Source: Aplysia californica (taxonomy: Eukaryota; Mollusca; Gastropoda; Aplysiida; Aplysiidae). From it: 64,000 nucleotides of DNA. Shown piece by piece: positions 12,301-27,300 of the stretch. The position numbers and the translations under genes are program-made. Numbering within the stretch: position 1 is the stretch's first letter; each line of letters starts with the position of its first letter. Below the pieces are notes generated by a model. That model saw nothing but the letters and a program-made list of their open reading frames with translations, was not told the origin of the DNA and made no database searches. The stretch spans positions 535,120 through 599,119 of the forward strand of contig NW_004797724.1 of NCBI RefSeq assembly GCF_000002075.1. The letters are read 5' to 3'.

Positions 12301-15300
12301 GGGCACAAGAGACAAAGTCCTTGAGGAAGCTGTGCTCGTTGGACTGCCAGCGCAGAGGCAGATTCCCCTCCAGGGCCTGGTAGATGGTCGGGGGCTGGGA
12401 CAAGGCAAAGCCTTTCTCCAACAGGCTGGTGTGGCTCTCAAACACCACACGAGCTCCTTCCTCTATCACTTCCAGGTCATCGTCCACCTCCTCCAGGTTG
12501 GCTGTCCAGGGTAGAAGCAGTAAAAACAGTGTGGGGTCTGTTTTAGTAAGTGTTTTTTGGCACTTGCAACACAACAAGGTCATATAAGTGCCGAAGATTT
12601 GAGGTGTTACAAGAAAGTAATAAACACAAAAAAAGGAGGAGGGGAGATAAAGACGATAGATGTTTGATAGGAAAGAAGACACAAACCACACCAAAGCACC
12701 CACAACCACCCACAGTGTGGGGTCACAAGCATGTAACATTTTTAGTTTGGTTGAGTAAAGGGAAGCACATCTACACAAAAATGGTTATTTAGTGCATTAC
12801 TAGATAATCTAAATTTCAAATTAGATGTTTCCTTGATAACTAAAACAAAATAATTATCCAGAAAAATAGGCAAATTTACCTGATGGTAGGGGAATGTCTT
12901 TCTTCATCAACGCAGAGCAGCACATACCACCGAGGAATGCCAGTTCTCTTTCAAGCATCAGGATACTCTGTGGAGAAGAACCACCGAGGCATAAACTTCA
13001 CTCTATTTGTAAAAAATAAAGTAGAATGGTTACGATTTTCAACAAATAACGACATAAAAAACAGGCAACTGAAATCAAATTTCAAAGAGAAAAACTATGA
13101 AAAAAAAAGGAGACACCATTTGTCTGCACATATTTGCATTAATACACTGAACAAAGATACGTTCGGGGCATGACTTTGGAAACGGCGAACATAACCTAAA
13201 TGTGAAAAAGGCTAAGAAAAAAAGTACATTATTTATTTTGTTCTTAGTTCAGGGACAAAGAAAAAGAAAAATGATTTCTACAACATAACTACTTACTATA
13301 TCAAGCCATTTTCAAAAGTAAAAAACATTCAAGAATTGAGAACCATTCTACAGTAAAATGCATTCACTGACCATAACAAGGTTTCATCTATCTGTAGCTT
13401 TTTACCCACAAATCAATCATAATGCTGTCTTTATCTTAAATCCATTCAACACAAATTTCGGTCATTTTTTTTTTTTTACAGTATGTCCTGATAAAATAAA
13501 GTGCAAAAGAGGAATGATAAACCGTCCATTTATCCGTGAAATCAACTACAAATTCCAACTTTCTTACAAACATTTTCGCCTCATCTCTACAGTAGCTCAA
13601 AGAATAGCATGCTGTTAGCATATCTAGTTTATGCAACTCTTAAACCTTGCAACATGGAGGAAGCTAAATCCTATTCTCAAAAAGCTTTAGCTGCATTCTG
13701 AGATAACACAAGGTAAAAACATAGACGACACACTCAGTCTATCAGCTGTGAAAGTGAAGTTGGTTCTGAAATTGGCCAACACCCAGGGGGTGAGGTTCTT
13801 ACCCAATAGGGCCTTTACCATTCTCACCCATCCTCAGAAGTATTATCCCTGTTCAATTATTTATCACTGAATTATGGACTCTACCTTAAAAAACATTTGG
13901 AAGGGATTTACAGAAACCACCTTAACGAATCCATCCTTCATTTAAAGCATGTATCTAACAAATTAGTAATACCCGTTTTTCAGGTTATTTTCAAGAACTG
14001 GGCACTCAATGCGACCCAGATATTTCCCTCTTTCCTTTCAAAATTTGCGATCTCTGCACAAATCTCCATTGAAAAAATGGCTACCCCATTGAATATCAGC
14101 TGCGGTGTTAACAATTCTTGAATTCCAGGAGGGAGTATAGAATCGGAATCAATGGAAACTGTTTAAAACATAACAATTGCACAAGCAACATGCCGTTTGA
14201 ACATCTGTCTTTTTTTCTTTAACAGCAGAACAGAGCAAAAGAAACGGCACACAGCCTAGAACATCAACCAGAAAAATCCCATCAGCCCCCCTCCCCCCAT
14301 ACCAGGCACATGTTAATAAGCAGAGCAGGAGACACTACAGCACACAGAGCATGAGTCTTATGAGAGAGAGAGAGAGAGTTTTAGTTTGTGTGAAGAGAAA
14401 CTCACTGACACATAATAACTGTCATTTAGTGCAGAGATCAAAGTAAAACAGAAAAACAGAAATAACAGACAAAAAGAAAAGATATTGGACCCTCAAGTGA
14501 TAACCTCCAACCCTCCACATAAAGGAAATGAGAAGATATCTATATCTACTGTCTCAGCATGAGCAATAACCAGTGCTTAAAAACATTTTTAGTATCTCAG
14601 ATCATCTGTTTGATTTCTCTGAGAATATTCAATAAAGTGGCAAACTAGTAATTATGTTTCAGCAAAACTAACTTGCTTTTCATCTTTAGTCCAAATTTTA
14701 CATATAACCATTTGTAACCAGTTTTAAAATGTTCTCTCAAGACAAACAATCGTAGGAGGAAAATATCATATGATTGGGTATTAAAAAAATTTCACTGACT
14801 TTCACAAACACAAAAATAACCAAAAATGCTCTCAGTATAAAAAAAACTGCACAACTACAAAAAGATTTTAAAAAGTGTAACAGCTAAAAAAAATTCAGTC
14901 TATCTACAGCAGTCTTTAGTATGAGCAGGGAAATTTTGAAAACACACTAAAAGAAAAACTTCCAACTCCATGCATCTGAATATTTACAGCGAACTGGTGA
15001 ATTCCAGCTAGATTTGACCAGGCACTTTTGGGTTGGCACTTCATGTACCTAGCAATATCCTGCAACCAGTGTCAAGATCTGAGAGACTTGCAACAGGACA
15101 GAAACAATTGTCTCTTGCAACAAGCTGGCTATTGGAAGTGAAACCTAGTATCTGACAACACCACGTTGCAAATTGGAAAAAGCAACTTTTTGGGCTATAA
15201 CTTTTGTTTGCATTGTCCACCCTCAATTCTGTTTGTGCATTCGTTGAATACATAGTAACCAGTACCAAACTAAGATAAAAAATGTGGCATTCTCACTTGA

Positions 15301-18300
15301 ATCTTTCAGAAAATCAGCAACAATTTGAAACAAAATAAAAGAAGCTTCCAATTACCAAATAAAAACTTGACCATTGGCAACCCAAAAGGAGACATCAACA
15401 TGCCTCAAATTTCTGTAAATACCGGTCATTTTGGGTAGAGCATTTGTCAAAGGTCACAAAAGAATAAACAAAGACCTAATCCATAAACAGTGAGAGAAAA
15501 GAGCTACACATATACACTAATACCTCCTCCTCACAAATAATAGAACATTTCAATTAGGACAAAAAAGAAAAAAGAAAAGCACAATAAACAAAGAAAAGTA
15601 TCACAAACCCCTACATAAAAGAAAAGTACCCACTGACTTATCTTATATAAGGAAAGGAATAATGAGTAGGTGTGTAGGTGTAGCATCTGAAAAACCATGA
15701 TTTCAAAGACTTTGGGGGGAACAACTTTTTGTATCTCATTTACAACACTCACAGAAACATTAAACCCCCTTTCATGACAATTTTGTACAGAGAATGTCCC
15801 ACTGTTACTGCCACTATTTTTTTTTCTACTGGAAAGTAGCAGTGACATTTTTAAACTTTCCTTCTTTGAGGAAACGAAAGCATATATTTGGCATATGATG
15901 AAAATCAACTAATTTTTGTTTTAAGACCCAGAAACCAAAACATTTAATGAATTGCTTTTAAACACGTGGATTCTTGAAAAGATATTAAAAATATACCGAA
16001 GAAAAAGGGGCATTTTTTATACTCCTTTATTCAAAGAGATGAAGGATGCTCAGTACTGAAATTTTGAGACATGGCAAAGAAAAGTAAAGAAAAAACTCAT
16101 AATTACTAAATGTGCAGTACCCATACCATTAAAACATAATTTATTCATAAATAAAGACACCTTAAAGTATCAACACCAAACTATACAAACCTCTTCAGGC
16201 TTGGCTCCCCATTCATAGCCAACAATCTGACACTTGAACCCATAGAATGAAGCTTTCTCATCCTTGACATAGTCAGATGCAGTTTCCAAAGAGAAAACAA
16301 CTTCATTGCCTGTGATGAAGTAAAATTTTTTTTAAAAGCAAGAAACATTATTACGTCATTGTGTTTCTAAAAATTGCAGCATTTTTGCAGACAGATGAAA
16401 GCTTAAGGCCTTTATCCTTATTCATAAAAGTTGAAAATAAAAAACGAGTTACAACAGAAAATGTCTGTTAAGAAAAGGAAAGAGTAGACAACACAAAAAG
16501 CAAAACCCTGCACAGAACTTTACAGGTAAATATGAAAACTGAATTTTTATGGTTGTCTAAATGTCCCATTAGAGATTAGTTTATACTAATGTCTGTCCTA
16601 CAAGTCAGAAGGTTGCAGGTACATGAAGGGAAGTTTTATATCACAAACAAATCCTGAACTGGTAAACTGTCCAATAAGAGGTTTCTTTCATCAAAATGCT
16701 AATGGAGACAGCAATGGCTCACTTGTATTTGAGAAGACAATTTAAAAAATTGAAATAGTAAAGTGTTATACCTCCATCAGCATAACTTAAAACATTTAGG
16801 GCCAACATGGGCAGAGTGAGATACAATGCTGGGGTTAGGTACAATGTCCCAGCAGATGGAAGGAGACACCTGATTAAAAACTTCCCTACTCTGGAATCAA
16901 TTCCATGTGAGCTGTCAAAACCTAACTGTTACAGCACACCAGATCTGCCAACTACTTCGTGACCAGCTATAAGAGTTTTCCTCAAAACAATCCCTCAAAA
17001 TAACAGTATGGGAAAAAAATTAGTCTCCAGAACCCCAGGAGATTATGATTATGTAAAAAATTATTATGATAAATGCACATGCATTGCATATACACACATA
17101 TAAATATGTGTATTTTCATATCATTTACAATAAGTCATGTGCATATTGCATATAAAAACGAAAGAAAAGAAATGTCTTTTCTCATATTGTACGATCAGTT
17201 GTGTACGACCTGACGGCAACAAAATTCAAGAAAAGAAGAAAAAAGGATCTTATGCAACTCCAATTTGGGTTCTTCGACAGGCAAAGAAAACCCAGAAAAC
17301 TCCGATCTCATCAGAGAACATACGTCTCCCACAAACACCAATAAGGCAATCAAAGAAAAAAAAAAGGAACTATTTTTAAACAGGCACTTACCAGGCAGCA
17401 AGACAGCAGACTTAGGCCACTCGTGGTTGCCATAATATTTCTTCAAGATCGGCCAATGAGTTACATTGGGATCAATGTCCACTTTGGAGGTCATCGGCAT
17501 GGTGATGACCTTGCCCACTTGACCCTGCTCTGACCTATGGCTGGTGACTGCAGGGATGTAGAGTTGGAGAGAATCCTCGGGCTGACTGGTGGCACACTGG
17601 CCATCAAACTCTATCACCATCCAGCGTACACCGAGAGGAAACTCAACCTAGGCAGCAGACACAAAGAATAACTTGAATAATTGCAGAAGAACTAATTTTT
17701 CAAAAAGCACTGTGAACATAGGAGGCTGTGATTAACAGCAACAGTTTTATGCCCCCACTGAAACACTTTAGACCATTTAGAAGGCGCCACTTTGATCCCT
17801 TCTGGCACTGCAGCCCTGAGCTGAATGGGATACCGCATTTCTGATGAAAGACACAGACTCTCGATAAAATGAACTTGCCCACAGAGTCATGAGGCTGCCA
17901 TGATCTTAACCTTGAGAGAACAATAAATCAGAATCAACCTCATGACTTAATCAAAAGTTTAGATGTCTCAACAATTAAATTTTTAGTACAAGAAACAAAA
18001 CTGCTAAATTGAGAACACAAAACAACTAATGGGCATTTCCACATTACATTTGAAATCTGTGGATGAGAATATCATAAGCATGCCCACTGAAAAATTAAAA
18101 AAATTGGGTGGAAAAGCCTTTTCTTCCTTGGCCCCTAAAGTTCGGAATTCCCTCCCAAAAGAAATGCATATGATATGAACAAAGACAGAGTTTAAGAAAA
18201 ATCTAGACACATTTTATTAACACTATCTTCTGCCACTAAATTTTGTATATGAGATTGTACGTGGGTCTGGGAGTTGGGTGTGGGTGTGAGTGAGTGTGAA

Positions 18301-21300
18301 AGAGTGTATGTGTGTTTGCGAGTGTGTGTGTGTTGTTACACAGTCTCATAACTTGCATTTTCTGTCTTTTGATTAGTCAGTTCAGTTGGGTGATAATTCT
18401 GCATTGTACAGTGCTTGGCGCTTTCCAGGGATTAGACGCTATACAAGTTTCCATTATTATTACAATTATTATTATTTAAACAACGAGAAACCTGGAAAAC
18501 ATGTCTACAACAATTTTGTTATGATCAAGACAATCAAAATCGAATATGTGAATGTCTCTCACCTTGTAGTTGACCACACAGGCGGGCCTGTAAGGGTGCT
18601 CACTCTCCACTGAGGCGTAGTGCTGGCTGGTGGTGCTGTGTGTCACATCGCCACCTCCACCACCATTGTTGCTGCTGCTGCTGGTGCTGCTGTTGTCCAG
18701 AGCGTTGGTGCTGCCGCTGCTGCTGCTGGTGGTCATGGGGGCGGGGGGCACCATGAGGCGGGTGAGCCCAGACACGGCGGGGAGGATCTCCTGCACCAGG
18801 TACAGGATCTGCACTGCCCCCTGGGGACACAAGCATTGAGGACTCCGGTCAGTTCTAGTTAGTTTAGTTGGTAAGCGTTTTACGGCACTTGTAGCATAAT
18901 TTGGTCATATAAATGCTAAAGATTAGATGTGTTACAAGAGAGAAACAAAAATAAAAAAGAAGGATAAGAGATAAGGAGGATAGACGTTTAATAGGGAAAA
19001 AGGAGCACACCACACCAGAGCACCTGCCAACCAACCACATTCTTTCCATTAAAGCCAGTAATTTTGCTTTGGTTGTTTGAGTAGAGATAAGTACATTGAT
19101 GTGATAATGGTCATTTAATGCAGGGAAAATGTAGAACAAACAGGAAAGTAGAGAGAAGAAGATAAGACTTTGGACCAACCAGTGATGCTCCCCAACCACC
19201 CAACCAGTAATGTTGCATTACAGTGAAATACATGGGCAATATTTCAGTTCCTAAATCAAGAATTTTTGTTTGTTGGAGTAAAGAAGAATATCAACAACAA
19301 AATTGTAGTTCATGGCAAGGGGGGAAAATGGCAAACAGAAAGAAACAACAGAAGGGCAGTGAAGAACCTAGACTGACCAGACAAACTGAATCCAAATACT
19401 GAAATGTATCAATTTCTTCACTGTCATATTGATGTACCTTGTATCTCATGGAATTGCACAAGTTTCCATATCTTGATGTATCATGGAATGCAAAATATGT
19501 TGCATTGAAAGGGTAAAAAAGAAAAGACAATTAACAGAATAAACAACTAGATGGAAAAGTCAATGTTATGGTGTTGTAGTTCAAAGAGTCTGCAGGACGA
19601 CATCCACATTTTACAAAAATACCATATATGACAAAAGAAGCATTGAAAAGAAGCAGATGGAGCAGAACAGACCAAGCACCCGTGCTTAGCAGAGAATAGG
19701 CAATATCTTCCACCTATTACAGTAAATGAAAACCCCTTGAGGAGATGACACAACCAAACTGCAATAAATACTCTTTCCATACAGGAATTCATCTTTCATC
19801 AGAGGCAAGTGCTTCAACTGGCATCTTTTATTAGCCCCACTGACATAATTCAGGAGAGGAGAATAGCGAATTTCTTCTAAACCATAGTACATGGATTACA
19901 GATCTGCTTTCAAAATACAGCTAACTTTACTTTATTTGAACTATAGTTCTTTGGGACTTGGTTCCCTCAGTATACAGAACAGCTCTTGTGGATCAACAAC
20001 ACCACAAACTCAAACATTGAATTTTGGTCTGATTCATTCATTCATTCACGAAAGTGTTGAATTCAAAATGTACAAATGAAGTTGTCTAAGACAGACACCC
20101 ATTGCCGAGGATAAAAGAGGCTGTCTTACAACACAGTGCCATTATAATTGAAAGAAAAAAACCCACAAGGGTGGGAAGAGGAAGTGGCTCTTTGTACATG
20201 CGACTGTCTTAAACAGGTAACCCTTAGAGCTGGTTCAACTCCACGTTCTTACACCCATTTCTAAGTACACTGGAAAATGCATACACACACATAAAAACAG
20301 AAGACATACTCACCCTTGGATCTTGCACGGCCACAGGTCCAGCGTAAGCCAGAGCCAGGGGCAGCAGAGAGGAGAAAAGATGGGAGGAGCCCAAGTGCTC
20401 TCCTACTGTGGCCACTGCAGACAAAATAAAGTGGACACAGAAAACATAAAAACTATTTGGGTACTGAAACTATAATGGCAAAGGACAGACCAAAATCAAA
20501 AAGTGACTCTTCTACAGCTCTTAATAGATAGCATTTGTATCGCGCATATTCCCGCTCAACAGCAAGCTCTATGGGTTTTACAATCTATATAATTACCCCA
20601 GCAGACCTGATAGCATTCTGAAACAATCTCAACTTCCTGGAAAGCATACAGTGCAAGCTGCCATTTTATAGGAGCTGAAACGTATATACTCTTCCCTCTC
20701 CTCGCCCTGTACAATACTACAACAAAACAGTAAATACCTGGGTGGGAGTGTGCCCGGTGCAGCAGGTCGGTAGCCATATGGCAGATGGCACCGCAGATGT
20801 CAATGGCATTGCGGCGAGCCAGGAGCTCCATGAGGTGGCGGCTGTTCTGAGACTGGGCCTCGCCCTCTTGAGGCGTGCTGTGGACAAGATAAAGGAAAGA
20901 AATGGGGTGAAGTGACGAGGTAAAAAAAACGTGCACATTTTTATGGTGAGTGGATTTCACAAGATTGTAAGTTATTACTTCACAATATGAAATTTTTGCT
21001 TCAGCACAAGACTAATATATGAATACAATAACAATCATTTAAAACTGGTTTGTGCGTGTGTGTGTGTGTGTGTACGTGAGTGTGTGAAGTTGTGCAATTT
21101 TTCGTGAATGTTTGAGTGGGGGGTGTTTCTTTGCATGAGTTTGCACGTGCAATGATTCATTGTCATGTAGCCCTCCAAAGAGGTCATAAGACTACACAAT
21201 GAACGTGATGAGACTTCGCATTCCACTTAACAATCAGTCAGAAGAGGGGGAAAATAAACAGATACCAAAGAAAAAAAAAAATTCATGGTCTGATAGGTGA

Positions 21301-24300
21301 AAAACTACCAAAGTAAAAAAGAAATTAAAAAATACACTTGTCCTTTCTTTTCCCTTTTTACAGAACACGTAAATGCTACAGAGAAGAAATACAAAAACAC
21401 AGCTTTTATCTCACACTGATGGCAGCATACCTGTAGTACAATATCTGAGGGATTTGCCCGCGGATGATGTTGGTGCCGTTGGCGCTTTGCACACAAGAAG
21501 AGAAGGTGAAAGTTGTACCGTCAGTGCAGCGCACCTTAGTCTCCCCACTGTCTCCGCTCATTGTCTTCTCACCCGTGTTCTTCAGCAGCACAGCGTACTT
21601 TTGTCCCTCCTAAAAAGAAGTTACAATTGGGGTACAGTAACTCTGTTTGGTAAAAGTATAGTTTACCCATGTCTTCCACCCACATTAGCTCCTTTTCTCC
21701 GGCAAGCCACTCCCAGCGACTTGCAGTCAGAACTGCTGTGCCAACAAGCTGCTGGCAGTGGCTCAGGCACATTATTTTACAACGACGACTTCGATGTCAA
21801 ATTAGTTTTGGGCAATTGCCAAAAACAAGTCTCTTTTTCTGGGAGTTAATTCATTAGATGAAGTACCATCAAAATAGGTTCACTTGTTTTGATTCAACAA
21901 CCAATTTAGTGACGTATATGTCACAATCAGATTTTGTGCCAAAAGAGGTCCGTGTACAGTGGGTTTATCCCCTCGGAGATAAAGAGTAAACAATCACAGC
22001 CAAGAGCCAGGTCAAGTATGTTTGAAACTGGGAGGGGGAGCGGTCTTTTCTTTTTGTCTTACTATCCGTACATGTTATATTCTAAAAGAGTAAATGAACT
22101 ACAAAGCTGAAATCTTAAAATATCAGATTGAGGCCCTGGAGTTAAATGCTTGAATTACATGGAAAAGCACAGGGTTCAATTCTTAGTTCAGGCAGGCACA
22201 ATCAACAGAGAACTTCGGAGTTTTCTCAGATTCTTCATGTTACCTGACAGTAATTGGGATAAAATCATCACACAACGCACTTTGCCATTGAAGGTAGGGG
22301 GTGTCAAAGGAAAATAAAAATACACACTGCTGATGAGTCTGAGATTGATCAAAGGCACACTGACATTTGAAGAAAAAAAGACATGTCATGTGTACAAGAA
22401 GTAGTGTTTAATTTAAAAGAAGAACTAAAATCTCAGTAATTAGTACTAGAAAACAGAAGAAGATAGAAATACCTTAATAACTGCCATATTTTTTACAAAA
22501 GTGCTTGGCTTGATTGTAGTAACTGACAGTAAATGTTTTCTTTTGACACGATTTACATAATTCAGTAAGTAGTCTGATTCCGCTATGTATGTCTGAGCCA
22601 AACAAGGCTGAGTGGGACACAACATCCATGAAGACAGACAGACATACTTGATAAATAACTTCCCCAATTGGGAATCAAATTGTCAAAGTGAAGAGCCTAA
22701 CCATTACACCGCTGACAATATTGTAAAGCAAGAATACTGGTTAGAAGGCAAAAAAACAGGAAGTTAAGATTTCAATTAAGACGAAGCAAACAAATATTAA
22801 CCTTTCTCAGGTTCATTCCACCTTCATCTTTCCCATAAATTCTACAAAACATGGAGTCCCAGCCAAAAACAGAATTAAAGGAACCCAGTGCAAGCCTGCT
22901 TTAGTATTTGCATGCACGGAGAGTGTTATACTAACCTTCAGTGGCAGAGGTCGGTCAAACTTGACCTCGAAAATGTCACTCATGCAGTCTTCGAAAGAGT
23001 AGGAGCCTTTGGTGGACAGTATGCTGGACCAGGACTCTGGCTTGCCACTCTGCTTGGGGCCCTCAGCTCCCTCCGGATGAGCCTGTGGGAACCGACAGGG
23101 AAACAGTAACAGTTACACCATGAAGTGACTTCCCTTCATTTTTGTCTGATTGAAGAAAACAATATACCCACAATAATAGTCATTCAATTTTTGTTTGTTT
23201 AAGTAAGCGTTTTACAGCACTTGCACCACAATTAGGCCATATAAGAGCCAAGGACTAGAGGCGTTACAAGAAAGAAACAAACACAAGAAAAAAGGAGTAG
23301 AGATAGGGACGATAGACGTTTGATAGGAAAGAAGGATTAAACAACACCTGAGCACCTGCCAACCTCGACCTTAAGAGAACCAAAATCACACAATAACAGT
23401 CATTTATTGCAAGGGAAGAGTAAGACAGACGGACAGAAACAACAGAGGAAAAGAAAGGAAGGACCTATTACTGGAAAGGGAAAGCGAAAGTTGTCTGGAT
23501 TTTTAAAATCTTGAGGAAAGGTGAATGAGTAATCAGGGACAGCAGTTTAAAAAATAATAATAATCATCATTATAATTATTATCTTGGAAAAAAATAAACA
23601 GACAGAAACAATAGAAGGATAGTGAAGTGGCATATCAGTAGCACCCTCTTAAAACTTGACTTGAGGATAAAAAAGTAAACTATCAGTACACAAAGGGTTA
23701 AACAGTGACTACCAGGGTGGCCTTCATTCACCTCTTCTTTGAGCACTTCCACTTCGTACTCATTGGTGCCGGACCCTGTGTAGACACAGATGCCTGCCAT
23801 GACGATGCCTGGCCGGTCCACACAGAACGCGATGCCATCAGGACTACCCTTGCCTGTATTCCACTGGCATGTGTTGCTGGCCCGCGTAAAACGGTTTGGA
23901 GTCACCAGCATGGGCCGCGAGGACACATTCACATCCATCTGAAAGTGAGAGAAAGACATCCTTTACAACACATCCATCTATCTAAAAAAATGTACTTTAC
24001 AACACATCCATCCGACAAAAGAGAAAAAAAAATGTACTTTACGAATGAAAACACATCCAAGTGAACAGAAGAGAGAAAACATACTTTACAACATCCATCA
24101 GAACATAATAGCAAAAAACGCTCGGTACAACACATCCATCTGAACAAAGGAGAAAAACATGCTTTACATCAAATCCATCTGACCATTAGAGAACAACTTA
24201 CTTTTTACAACTTAACTTTTAAACCCCTGAATTATTTACGTTCCGGAGGAATTTTTTCCGGATCTCATGAAACACGCAATGAGGTCTACACGCAAAATGT

Positions 24301-27300
24301 TTATAAAAGGTCTAAAGGATAAAGTAAAGTTGTTCCTGCATCCGATCTGGACATTGGGGATTGCCTTGTTAGTGAGACAACTTCCTGCGCCTTCGGTAAA
24401 AGAGTTAAAAGGGTTGTTTCCTTTCCATGTTTGTTTGCTTGGGTAAAGAGAAGCCCGAGGACACAAGAATAGAAGAGTGTGTTGAGAGCTCCTGTTGTGT
24501 GCGATTCTCTTCATTCAATGGCTTCAAATGAATTTCATTTACTGAAATGCTACTGGTTTATTTCATAAATAACATAAATCAAATATCATACATAAAACTT
24601 GTTATCTCTCTTATGCTGGTATGAAATGGAAAATCTACATAACATAAGGTACCCCACAGCCTAGAGTAAAAATATTCCATCACCAACAAACAATAGATAA
24701 AATAGTGAAGATTAAATCTTTAGTTTACACAGCTAGCACCACAATAAGGTCATACAAATGCCAAAGATTAGAGGTATTACAAAAGAGTAACAAACACAAA
24801 AAAGGAGGAGACATAAGAATGATAGATGTTTAATAGGAAAGAGGAAACAAACTATACCAGAGCACCCACCGACCACTCACACAGATTAAATCTCAAGACC
24901 TAATTGTGAAAAGAAAGACACTCCACATTAGTGACAATCGATAAAACAATGCAAACTAAACCTTTAGACCTCTGGCCCTAGACATTCACTATGGTGATTG
25001 AGAGTGTGTGTAAGTGTGTGTGTGTGTGTGTGTGTGTGCGCGTGTGTGTGTGTGTGTGTGTGCGCGTGTGTGTGTGTGTGTGTGTACGTGTGTGGTTGTG
25101 TGCGTATGTCCGTGAGAGAGTGGTGATGGGGTGGGGGTGGGGCTGATGTCCTCACCTCCAACCCCATGGCAGAGGCTGCCAGCTCCCCAATGATGGTGGT
25201 GAGCAGAGCGCATGTGTTGGCCACCAGGGCCGGGGGGAACGATGGGCTCTCCTTGCTCAGGAGCTGTCTCACGGGGACAGCCACGATCATCAGGAGCCGA
25301 TCTAGCACCTCCTTGAAGGTCACGTGAGAGCCAGCAGGGATGTTGTCCTCCTGGAGAAGGAAAAAAAACATTACAGAAGAATGGCCTTTCTTTCTCTCTC
25401 TCACACACACTTTTTATCTCTTTCGCCCCCACTCTCATTTTCACACACATTCTGTTTCACTTTCACACACCATCTCCACTTCTCTCTCTTATGCACACTA
25501 TCTCTCTCTCTCTCTCTTTATCTCTCTCTCCCACTCTTTCTTTTTCATTCTTTCACTCCCACTCTTTTGCTCACTCTCGTTATCATCCTCTCTTTGTGTA
25601 TCTCGCTACCTCATTCATCCTTCCTCTCATATCTTCATAACATTGACATCTTAGCCCATAAACACATATTCAAAAGTGCACTCACACAGTGTTATCTCCT
25701 AAATTATCTAAATTGTGCCGTTATGGGCATAGAAACACTTACTTTTAAAAACAATCTATTCTTTACTTCTTTTTCCTCAATCATATACTTCCCCCCTCTT
25801 TCTTTTTTCCCCTTAATCTCTCTCAATTCTTTCTTTCCCTTCATCTCTGCACCTATTTTTTTTCCATAGATCTCTCTCTTTTACACATATCCCTGACATA
25901 CTTCCACAAGGGAAGTGAAGACATGTGTGAAGCCAGCGAAATGTATCACTGAGGCTCCCTATTTATTTATTTCTCTGTCTCTCCTTCCTTAAACTCTCTT
26001 TTCCCCTCAACCCCCCCCCCCCCTCTCTCTCTTTCTCTCTCTTCCCCACTCAATCCTCCATTCCCTCTCTTTTCCCCTCACTCCCTCCCTTTCTCCTGTA
26101 CCTTCATGCGACATGTCATGAGTGCAGCCAGCACAGGGTATCTGTGAGGCTCCTTATTTATTTATATCTATCTCTCTTTTCCCTTAAATTCTCTTTTCCT
26201 CTCAAACCTTCCCCCCCTCCCTCTCCTCTCTCCCTCTCTCTCCCCCCCACCCCCACACACACACACAAACCTCCATTCCCTCCCTCTCTTCCCCCCTCCC
26301 TCCCTCCCTCCCGTACCTCCATGCGACACGTCATGTGAGCAGCCAGCACAGGGTATCGGTGAGGCTCCCCCAGCCTAGCCATGGCGTTGGTGTTGTCATC
26401 GATGCTCATGCTGTGACGTCGGAGCACCGCCTCCGTCTCCGGCTCACAGTTGATGGGCATCAGCGAGGTCAGCTTGACCGCTGGGTGGCATAGGGCTTCC
26501 ATCACGGCAGCCAGCAGCCGGCTTATGCCCGTCACATTGGGACTGCTCTGAGGACAGGAGTAGCCGGAAGATGGTGAGTAACCCCCAAGCAGTTGCAATG
26601 ATCGTAAGTTGTTTTTTTTTTAGTAGAAAGAAGCACATCAACACAATAATGGCCAGTCAGCGCTGGAAAAAATCAATATATTATTATTTAGGCAGAAACA
26701 ACAGTGGGGAAGGAAAGAGGTAGGACCCACTGGATGTGCCCTCCAACTACACATTATACTAATCTGAAGAACAGGGTGATCCAAAAAAAACTTTACAACT
26801 TGTTGGGTAAATATCTTCCTCCATACTGAAGTTTTGCGTTTCAGATTTGAACATAACGTTTGGAAGCCAAAAGGAATTTCTCTGATATGTATTTTAGGTA
26901 AGTCCATTAAATAGTTTTGCTCTATATAGCGCATTAAAAAAACAACCCATTTTCAACCTTGTCGCCATTTTCATAGCAAGACGCACCAGTTTGCATTAGG
27001 CCCACCACTAAAAGTTGCAACAATCGCGTCATATTGCAAGCTACAGCAGTCTAACAAGTCAACAGAAGTCTGCAGATATTATTTTTCCCAAATTTAGTTT
27101 GCCTGCTGAGATCATGGTTACGTTTAGTAAAGAACAGAGAGCTTTTGCATTGAACATTACCTCTCCACAAACTCACCATCCCTGACAATTCGTAAGTTCT
27201 GCGCACGGCATGGAGAGAATGCTTAGGTGCCCTCAAGACCTATGGCGTCATGAGTAGAGAAGTTCCGTCAGTTTGGATCTAGAGCGAATGAGAACTAAAA

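Noticed and set aside
18864-19199. 111-codon minus-strand frame, with similar peptides at 30.7, 12.4 and 45.8 kb
   Set aside because: The shared peptide is simply the translation of family A and B repeats.
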